15,000 bases of DNA. Source: Chrysomallon squamiferum. Lineage: Eukaryota; Mollusca; Gastropoda; Neomphalida; Peltospiridae. Numbering within the stretch: position 1 is the first letter of the stretch; every line of letters begins with the position of its first letter. The DNA is taken from assembly GCA_012295275.1 (NCBI GenBank), contig CM022678.1, positions 6,993,559 to 7,008,558 of the forward strand. The letters run 5' to 3'. The notes under the pieces are model-generated. The model was not told the DNA's origin, ran no database searches, and was given only the letters and a program-made list of their open reading frames with translations. The position numbers and the translations under genes are program-made. Below are positions 9,085 through 15,000 of this stretch, in pieces.

Positions 9085-10030
9085 ATGTTCGTCTATCTGT
9101 CTGTCTACATGTCTGTCTATCTATCTGTCTCAATCCTTGTCTGTTTCTCTCTCTGTCTTCCTGTCACTCTGTCTCTGTCAATCTATCTGTTTCTCTGTCT
9201 GTCAGTACACCTGTCTCTCTAACAGTTTGTCTGTATGTCTGCCTCTGTATCCATCAGTCTCTCTGTCTATGTATCCGTCATCCTCTATATGTCTGTTTAT
9301 CTGTCTCTGCCTATCAGTCTGTTGGTCTGTCTGTCTGTCTCTCTATCGTCATTGTGATTGTTTTTCAGGTCTGTTGTCTGTTTATCTCTCTTTGTCTGTC
9401 AGTATGTCTGTATGTATGTAAGTATGTATATCTGTCTCTATCAGTATATCTGTCTGTCTGTCTCTCTATCGTCATTGTGATTATGTTTTTATGTCTGTTG
9501 TCTGATTATCTCTGTGTGTCAGTATGTCTGTCTGCACGTAAGTATGTATATCTGCCTCTATCAGTATATCTGCCTGTTTGTCTGTCTACCTCTTTGTCTG
9601 TATGTCTGTCTCTCTGTCCATCAGTCTCTCTGTCTCTTTATCTGTTTCTGTCCATCTATCTGTCTGTCCCTCTATCTGTCATTCTGTCTATGTCTGTGTA
9701 TCTGTCTATTGTCTGTTTCTGTCTCTGTCCATCTGTTTGTCTGTCTCTATCTATCATTATACCTGCCTGTCTCTCTACCAATTTGTCTGTATGTTTGATT
9801 CTCTCTCTCCATCAGTCTCAGTGTCTCTCCGTCTCTCTTGCTGTATATGTCTGTTTATCTGTCTATCTATCAGTTTGTCTGTCTGTCTCTCTATCTGTCA
9901 TTCTGTCTATGTCTGTCTATCTCTCTTTTGTCTGTTTATCTGTCTCTGCCAATCAGTCTGCCTGTCTGTATGTAAGTATCTATGTCTGTCTTTCTCTCAA
10001 TCAATCTTTCAGTCTGTCTCTCTATAGTGA
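9085..10030 (+). repeat. Long degenerate (TCTG)n/(TCTA)n array
   Basis: About 945 bp built from tctg, tcta, tctc and tcag units. The frames through it give only Ser/Leu/Cys/Val/Tyr-rich low-complexity translations and are not genes. It includes a higher-order repeat of 120-123 bp. The unit B counterpart (13240-13480) is only about a quarter as long. Confidence 0.9.
9330..9575 (+). repeat. Higher-order repeat of about 120-123 bp, two copies
   Basis: The marker cgtcattgtgatt recurs at 9347 and 9470 (123 bp apart), and agtatgtatatctg recurs at 9421 and 9541 (120 bp). This shows a segmental tandem duplication inside the tetranucleotide array rather than simple unit slippage. Confidence 0.75.
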
Positions 10031-10246
10031 TATCTAAAAGTGGAAACTCGACTTCTGTCTATAGGACACTAGAAAACGTCACCAAGTCAGAGTGTTACAA
10101 ATCTTGGATGTAGAGAGATTGTTTATCCTGTGAAGTTTTCTTTTTAGCTTGTACTTAAATATGAGATGATTCTGTGATTCGTATGTACAATTATTCCGAT
10201 TTCTTTTAACTTTTAAATGTACCTAAACTAAACGAAATAATAATTA
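10031..10246. other. Right-end spacer of duplicated unit A
   Basis: Non-repetitive DNA closely matching 13480-13685 in unit B, with no ORF. It marks the right border of the duplicated segment. Confidence 0.6.
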
Positions 10247-10266
10247 CAGTAGTAGTAGTAGTAGTA

Positions 10267-10301
<35 letters not shown>

Positions 10302-10342
10302 TATAATAATTATTATAACAATAACCATAACAATAATAGCAG

Positions 10343-10410
<68 letters not shown>

Positions 10411-10500
10411 CAATAAAAAAGAACAACAAAAATAACAATATAATAAAAACAACAGTAATTATAGTAATAGTAATAATAATAATAACAGTGATGATAATGA
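10247..10500 (+). repeat. (GTA)n and (AAT)n trinucleotide arrays
   Basis: GTA units (10247-10268), AAT units (to about 10320), a short mixed spacer, a long pure GTA array (about 10345-10410), then mixed AAC/AAT/GAT units. The minus-strand poly-Tyr frame through it is an artefact. It separates the two duplicated units. Confidence 0.9.
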
Positions 10501-10715
10501 CAAGAAGAAACAGAAGAAGAACATGAAGATGATGATGATGATGAAGATATATAAAATTAATTATCAGTAATTTCGTTCGATCGATACATTAACCTTTATA
10601 CTGAAAACATAAATAAAGAAAACAAACTAAACAACTAACTAACCAGTATATAAAGACTATGTAAAATAAAAAAATAAAAACCAACACAGCACTGAGTTAC
10701 TCACTAACCATTAAT

Positions 10716-10721
10716 TTTATT
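10716..10721 (-). terminator. AATAAA polyadenylation signal of LRR3
   Basis: TTTATT on the plus strand, 57 bp past the LRR3 stop codon. Confidence 0.6.
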
Positions 10722-10777
10722 ATTTTACAATTTTTGACAATACAAATTGCTTCTCAGTGATCTTGTTAACTTGGCAT

Positions 10778-12094
10778 TCAAGTACAGTGGTATTTCATAT
10801 CAGCAAGAGGAATATCCAGATTAAGACACTGTCCGGTAATAATCATGTTTGTCTTGTTCTGGTGCCAGCTTTCAAACCATTCAGAATCGCACGTGCACTC
10901 AATAGGATTACGTGAAAGATAGAGATCAGTCAGCGAAGCCAGATTTTGAAGAGCGACAGGGATCCGAGTGATTCCATTCGACTGCATGTACAACACCTTC
11001 AGACGTCTTAGGCGAGCAAAAGCGCCCGACGAAATGTATTTAATGTTGTTGTCGTCGAAGCTGACGTATTCGAGATTTACGCAGTCGTCGAGGTCGTGTC
11101 TTTCGATGCTGTCGATGTGATTATTGTCCAGCTCTAGATTCGTTAACGTCGTTCTGCAAACTCCGCTTTGAACACGAGTGATCAAACTTTCTGTCAAGTA
11201 AAACGTTTCCAGATGAGTTGGCATGGCTTCTTCCTCGACGTGGGCAATTTTGCTCTTCGCGATGTACAGATGAGAGAGCGACGTCTGGACACTCAGTCCG
11301 ATGGGGATTTTTGTTATCGCTGTGTCCGATATCCACAGCTTCTGAAGATTAGGTTTGTTCAAGGGTAGCCAGTCAAGAAAGAAACTTTGGTCGGTCAAAG
11401 TTGTCCCTCCAATTCGTAGTTCTTTCAGTTGGTTCAGTGTTTCAATGCCTGTGGGAATGTTGGTTATTCCCGTGTTTTCCATATTCAAATACGTCAGTCT
11501 TTTGTTGAAGGAACGGAAATAGCCATTGGGGATAACTTTAAAGTCGTTATTGCTGACATCCAGCCAGTGCAGATCCCACATATGCCTGAGCCAGTTGGGC
11601 CAGCTCGTCAAAGAGTTGCTGGAGAGATCGATCTTTTTCAGACTGATTCCCAGTTTCTCCATCAGACTCAGATCAAAATGCTGGAAGTTGTTGTGACTGA
11701 GATACAGGATCTGCAGCTCTTTCAAGTCGCCAATGGCTTTGGGAACAGATTTGAGGCCGGCGTTAGAGATATGCAGCTCCTTCAGAGAATGACTCTGACT
11801 TTTTAGAGCGTGCTCGTCCATCGTGAAATTGGTGCTGTAGTCCAAGTTCAAACTCCTCAGTAGGATGTTATTAAACGAACTGTTTGTGATGACTAAATGT
11901 GGGTTTCCTTCCAAGGTTAAATAGTAGGTTTTGTTAGCATCGCCCGTCAGAGTAGGAACGCTCGTAACATTGACGTTGTTGCAGAAGATGAAATCTCCGT
12001 TGCAGTGACACGGAGCAGGCGCAGGACATTGCTGGTTTGAACTGACCACTGTTATCACGGACAGAAAAACAAAAATGAACTGTGTAACACGCAT
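10778..12094 (-). CDS. LRR3: secreted leucine-rich-repeat protein, recent duplicate of LRR2
   Basis: A 438-residue protein with the same architecture as LRR2: signal peptide, LRRNT, about 14-15 LRRs, LRRCT with C400, C402, C423, C437, and C313/C338 within the repeats. By hand alignment it differs from LRR2 at 16 positions: Y2R, Y6F, V14I, D39N, A48T, G53A, R66H, F132L, H190N, S194R, L210I, Q240L, N241D, R383Q, V424L, V431A. Residues 242-382 are identical. Nothing in the ORF suggests loss of function. The start is the first ATG after the predicted acceptor, as in LRR2. Expression may differ because the TATA box is changed (TACAAAA). The ligand and role are unknown. Confidence 0.92.
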   Translation of the reverse strand: MRVTQFIFVFLSVITVVSSNQQCPAPAPCHCNGDFIFCNNVNVTSVPTLTGDANKTYYLTLEGNPHLVITNSSFNNILLRSLNLDYSTNFTMDEHALKSQSHSLKELHISNAGLKSVPKAIGDLKELQILYLSHNNFQHFDLSLMEKLGISLKKIDLSSNSLTSWPNWLRHMWDLHWLDVSNNDFKVIPNGYFRSFNKRLTYLNMENTGITNIPTGIETLNQLKELRIGGTTLTDQSFFLDWLPLNKPNLQKLWISDTAITKIPIGLSVQTSLSHLYIAKSKIAHVEEEAMPTHLETFYLTESLITRVQSGVCRTTLTNLELDNNHIDSIERHDLDDCVNLEYVSFDDNNIKYISSGAFARLRRLKVLYMQSNGITRIPVALQNLASLTDLYLSRNPIECTCDSEWFESWHQNKTNMIITGQCLNLDIPLADMKYHCT

Positions 12095-12206
12095 CTGAAA
12101 AATAGAGTGTTAACTCACTCACACAGATAGAGATATATAAGAATTCATAAACACATAAATAAGCAATAACAACAATAGCAGCAGCAACAACAACAACTAT
12201 AATGAA

Positions 12207-12271
<65 letters not shown>

Positions 12272-12317
12272 TAAAAGCAACTAAAATTTTCACGAAAACA
12301 ATATTATGTCTACTTAC
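12095..12317 (-). other. Predicted 223-bp 5' intron of LRR3
   Basis: Same donor (CCACG|GTAAGTAGAC, first base 12317) and acceptor (TTTTTCAG|ATG, last base 12095) as LRR2. Its interior holds an expanded AAT array of about 20 units at 12206-12268, where LRR2 has only four or five. Confidence 0.75.
12206..12268 (+). repeat. (AAT)n array inside the LRR3 intron
   Basis: About 20 uninterrupted AAT units. The equivalent LRR2 site (about 8317-8330) has four or five, so the expansion or loss came after duplication. Confidence 0.9.
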
Positions 12318-12341
12318 CGTGGCGAATGTTAGATCCAGAAT
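12318..12341 (-). other. Predicted 24-nt leader exon of LRR3
   Basis: Matches the LRR2 leader exon apart from one base and keeps the initiator match with A at 12341. It has no ATG. Confidence 0.45.
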
Positions 12342-12364
12342 AATGTACTAGAAATCACCTGTAG

Positions 12365-12371
12365 TTTTGTA
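12365..12371 (-). promoter_or_regulatory. Altered TATA element of LRR3 (TACAAAA)
   Basis: At the position matching the LRR2 TATA box the minus strand reads TACAAAA instead of TATAAAA. Spacing to the conserved initiator is unchanged (30 bp). The substitution would be expected to weaken TBP binding, so LRR3 may be expressed less or differently; this is inference. Confidence 0.55.
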
Positions 12372-12414
12372 AAGTTAAGACTGTGAACACAGCATATGTT
12401 TGAAGTAACGTATA

Positions 12415-12427
12415 TTATCTTATCTTA
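12415..12427 (-). promoter_or_regulatory. Tandem WGATAR motifs upstream of LRR3
   Basis: Same TAAGATAAGATAA minus-strand sequence as before LRR2, retained although DNA between it and the TATA element has an indel relative to LRR2. Confidence 0.35.
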
Positions 12428-12479
12428 ACCACGTAACTATTAGGACAGAAAATAGAAAACAAAAAATTAAATTACATTC

Positions 12480-13114
12480 TTTTCCTCAAGTACTTATTCG
12501 TTTGCTCATTTATTTACTCACTTAATTATTTGTTTATTTTCTTCGTTCATTCTTTCCTTCCTTACGTTCTTATGTATTTATTTTGTTACTGATTTAGAAG
12601 CTTAATTCATTTTTTATTTCCTTCCTTTCTTCTTTCTTTCCGTATTTACTTATTCACTCATTTATTTATTTACTTCACTTTTTAATTCCCTCGTTCCATC
12701 CTTATTTCTTTACTAACTTATTTCTCTGTTTTTTTTCTTTTCTGCTTTTCCTTTTATTACTTCCTTACTCCTAAATTCCTTACTTACTTACTTAGCTACT
12801 TATAACTTCTAGCATCCTTCTTTCCCTTCTTCCTTCCTTCTTTCCTTCCTTCATTCCTTCCTTACTTACTTCCTTATTTACTTTGTTACATGGTTGAAGT
12901 TTTAGTTCATTTTGCTCGTTCCATCCTTATTTCTTTACTATCTTATTTCTCTGGGGTTTTTTCTTGTCTTTATTTTCCTTTTCTTACTTCTTTCTTCCTA
13001 AATTCCTTAGTTACTTATAACTTCTAGCATCCTTCTTTATTTCCTTCCTTCTTTTCTTTGTTACTTACTTCCTGATTTACTTTGTTACATGGTTGAAGTT
13101 TTAGTTCATTTTGC
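12480..13114 (+). repeat. Pyrimidine-rich tract with internal tandem duplication (225 + 199 bp)
   Basis: Counterpart of 8560-8905. The block starting tcgttccatccttatttctt and ending tttagttcattttgc occurs twice, at 12691-12915 and 12916-13114, but once in unit A. The two copies are about as diverged from each other as from unit A in their variable tetranucleotide parts. Confidence 0.8.
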
Positions 13115-13239
13115 ATTATCAGATAAATACTAGATATACGTTTAAACTGATCCATTTGCCATGATCCAGTTGTTTATCAAAAGCCTTGACTTAGATAACT
13201 ATGTCGGTTTAAGACAGATAAGACCGGTGTTTGCCTTAC

Positions 13240-13480
13240 CATGTTCTTCTATCTGTCTGTCTATATTCTGCCTGTCTGTCTCTCTGTATGTGTATCAGTA
13301 TTTGTCTGTCTGTTTGTCTGTGTATATATGTCTATCTGTCTATGTCTGTCTGTCTCTGTCTCAGTTTGTCGGTCTGCCTCTGTCTATTACTCTGTCTGTC
13401 TGTCTATTAGTTGTCTGTCTCTAAGTCTCGCTGTCCATCAGCCTTTTTTTCTCTCTGTCTGTCTGTCTGTCTGTCTAAAA
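13240..13480 (+). repeat. (TCTG)n array of unit B
   Basis: About 240 bp of tctg, tcta and tctc units flanked by the same unique DNA as the 945-bp array in unit A. Open frames through it are artefacts. Confidence 0.9.
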
Positions 13481-13685
13481 GTGGAATCCATCCTCGTCTC
13501 TGTAGGAGACAAGAAAACGTCACCAAGTCAGAGTGTTACAAATCTTGGATGTAGAGAGATTCTTTATCCCGTGAAGTTTTCTTTTTAGCTTGTACTTAAA
13601 TCTGAGATGATTTGTGATTCATATATACAGTTATTACGATTTCTTTTAAATTTTAAATGTACCTAAACTAAACGAAATAATAATT

Positions 13686-13702
13686 AAAGTAGTAGTAATA
13701 AG

Positions 13703-13737
<35 letters not shown>

Positions 13738-13762
13738 GAACAATAATACGAAGAAGAAGAAG

Positions 13763-13800
<38 letters not shown>
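13686..13800 (+). repeat. (AAC)n trinucleotide arrays
   Basis: AAC units at about 13705-13735 and 13763-13800 with a GAA-rich middle. Like the other triplet arrays here it lies just past the 3' end of an LRR gene (LRR4). Confidence 0.9.
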
Positions 13801-13836
13801 GTACAAGAACCAACTGATACGTTCTTGTTCAACATT

Positions 13837-13842
13837 TTTATT
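13837..13842 (-). terminator. AATAAA polyadenylation signal of LRR4
   Basis: TTTATT on the plus strand, 49 bp past the LRR4 stop codon. Confidence 0.6.
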
Positions 13843-13890
13843 TCATTATTATTTTAAAAAATTTTTGACCAAGTTTACAACATTTTGACA

Positions 13891-15000
13891 TTAAGTACAA
13901 TGAGAATGAAACTCAACGATGCCCATGTCGAGATTGGTACAGCGACCTTTGACTAGTTTGATGTGGGTGTTATTCTTACGCCAGTGTGTAAACCATTCCG
14001 TCTCACACGTGCATTCGATCGGGTTCTCCGTTAAGTAGACGTAACCCAGAGAGTGCAGAGTTCCGATCGCAGTCGGTATGCGTTCCAGTTTGTTTTTCTG
14101 CAAGAACAGAGTGATGAGATGGCTCACGTTGTGGAACGCGCCAGAGGAGACGTACGCGATGTCGTTGTCGTCAGCACTGAAGTAGAACAGACTCGGGCAG
14201 TCGTCGAGGTCGTGTCTTTCGATGCTTTCGATTCTGTTGCCGTCCAGTTCGAGCTTTGACAGTCGCGGGTTGCACATTCCGTTGTGAACGCGGGTTACGA
14301 GTCCCGCCGTCAAATAAAGCGTGTTTATGTTCGGCGGCATCGATTTTTCGCCCACGTGGCGTATCCGGCTGTGCTGTATGTACAGCTCGTCGAGCGAGGC
14401 CTGGTTGCCGAGTCCGTCGGGGATTTTTGTTATCGTTGTGTTGATGATAAAAACGCTTCTCAGACTGGGCTGCTGAGAAGGAAGCCAGTTTTCGTAGAAG
14501 CTAGAGTCTGTCAGAGTTTGCCCTCCGACGTGCAGCTCCCTGAGAACAGGCAGGCTCTGAAGACCCGTGGGCAAGTCGGTGAGACCCGTGTTCTCGATAT
14601 TCAAGTACGTCAGCCTGCTACGGAAAGCGTCGAACGCGTCAGGGGGAATAACTCCAATCGGATTATCCCTGGCGTTCAGCGAGTGCAAATTCCACATGTG
14701 CTTGAGCCACGTCGGCCACGAGGTCAAGTCGCTGTCGGATATATCCATGTCGGTCAGAGAAACCCCGAGTTTCTCCATCACCTTCAGGTTCCACTGCGAA
14801 ATGCTGTTTGAACCGATGTACAGGAACCGCAGCGCTTTCAAATCGCCGATCGCTTCGGGCACAGACTTCAGATTTGCGTTCGACAAGTCGAGTTCGTTCA
14901 GCGAAGACTTCTGGTTTCTGAAGGCGTCTCTGCTTATGGACATGTTTGTGTTGTAAGCCAGGTCGAGATACTCCAGTGAGATGTTGTCAAACGAACTGTC
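13891..15000 (-). CDS. LRR4: secreted-type LRR protein, 5' end outside the window
   Basis: The reading frame is open to the right edge, so 369 residues of the C-terminal part are visible; the true start, signal peptide and LRRNT cap lie beyond 15000. The frame upstream of the ATG at 14943 (DSSFDNISLEYLDL...) aligns with LRR2 from about residue 71, so that ATG is internal. Visible are about 13 LRRs and an LRRCT cap (ECTC, W, then C and C), ending HSHCT. The extra Cys pair is present with the same 25-residue spacing, as is the ERHDLDDC motif. By eye roughly half of the positions match LRR2, so this is an older duplicate. The third codon positions are visibly richer in G/C than in LRR2 and LRR3. 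Orientation and 3' signal match the rest of the array. Confidence 0.9.
   Translation of the reverse strand, partial: DSSFDNISLEYLDLAYNTNMSISRDAFRNQKSSLNELDLSNANLKSVPEAIGDLKALRFLYIGSNSISQWNLKVMEKLGVSLTDMDISDSDLTSWPTWLKHMWNLHSLNARDNPIGVIPPDAFDAFRSRLTYLNIENTGLTDLPTGLQSLPVLRELHVGGQTLTDSSFYENWLPSQQPSLRSVFIINTTITKIPDGLGNQASLDELYIQHSRIRHVGEKSMPPNINTLYLTAGLVTRVHNGMCNPRLSKLELDGNRIESIERHDLDDCPSLFYFSADDNDIAYVSSGAFHNVSHLITLFLQKNKLERIPTAIGTLHSLGYVYLTENPIECTCETEWFTHWRKNNTHIKLVKGRCTNLDMGIVEFHSHCT

Larger units (their letters stand above)
6610..10255. repeat. Segmental duplication unit A (contains LRR2)
   Basis: Matches unit B (about 10535-13690) from a shared 3' flank (gatgaagatatataaaatta; 6620 and 10540 regions) through the gene, intron, promoter, pyrimidine-rich tract and (TCTG)n tract to a shared right end (aacgtcaccaagtcagagtg, then aaactaaacgaaataataat; 10076-10245 and 13517-13685). 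The units differ in length mainly because the simple repeats have expanded or shrunk. Confidence 0.85.
10535..13690. repeat. Segmental duplication unit B (contains LRR3)
   Basis: Second copy of the unit at about 6610-10255, in the same orientation and next to it. Coding sequence, splice sites and both flanks match; simple-repeat tracts differ in length. An extra internal duplication occurs at 12691-13114. Confidence 0.85.

Noticed and set aside
9075-10037. 320-codon ORF and overlapping frames in the TCTG array
   Set aside because: The translation is a direct read-out of tetranucleotide repeats (Cys/Leu/Ser/Val/Tyr); the absence of stops is expected from the repeat unit.
10228-10452. Poly-Tyr minus-strand ORF
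   Set aside because: Translation of GTA/AAT triplet arrays.
6835-12094. CRISPR-like or direct-repeat array reading of the two near-identical blocks
   Set aside because: The repetition is two whole protein-coding genes with flanks, a eukaryotic segmental duplication.

Overview
The window looks like eukaryotic, most likely invertebrate, genomic DNA: intron-bearing genes with GT..AG splice sites, minus-strand AATAAA signals after the LRR genes, AT-rich intergenic DNA packed with microsatellites, and an intronless class A GPCR. The gene types and the density of simple repeats suggest a lophotrochozoan, perhaps a mollusc. That placement is inference; no marker gene proves it.

Layout. At 156-1304 (+) is a complete, single-exon rhodopsin-family GPCR of 382 residues. 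From 1305 to about 3760 there is no gene, only A/T-rich DNA with very long (TC)n and (ATT)n arrays. From 3806 to the right edge the window holds a tandem array of four paralogous genes, all on the minus strand, encoding secreted leucine-rich-repeat (LRR) proteins. Each complete or near-complete member has a signal peptide, a four-cysteine LRRNT cap, about 14-15 LRRs and a CxC...C...C LRRCT cap, with no transmembrane segment. LRR1 (3806-5136) is broken by one frameshift near 4687-4691. LRR2 (6835-8151) and LRR3 (10778-12094) are intact recent duplicates, 422/438 residues identical by hand count. LRR4 (13891 to beyond 15000) is an older paralog cut by the window edge.

Gene structure. LRR2 and LRR3 share a core promoter (TATA-type element 30 bp upstream of an initiator match), a predicted 24-nt leader exon, and an intron of about 220 bp whose acceptor lies directly before the ATG. 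LRR1 has an equivalent 588-bp intron close to its start codon. All four genes have an AATAAA signal 39-66 bp past the stop codon. The duplicated unit (about 3.2-3.6 kb) also includes upstream pyrimidine-rich and (TCTG)n tracts and 3' flanking DNA; the tracts have changed greatly in length since duplication.

Function. Nothing ties the GPCR to the LRR genes beyond proximity. The LRR proteins look like extracellular binding proteins (ligand, adhesion, matrix or immune recognition); the sequence does not decide which. The most useful points are the LRR expansion itself, the frameshifted member, the TATA difference between the young duplicates, a conserved extra cysteine pair within the LRRs, and a block of 141 identical residues that hints at gene conversion or strong constraint.
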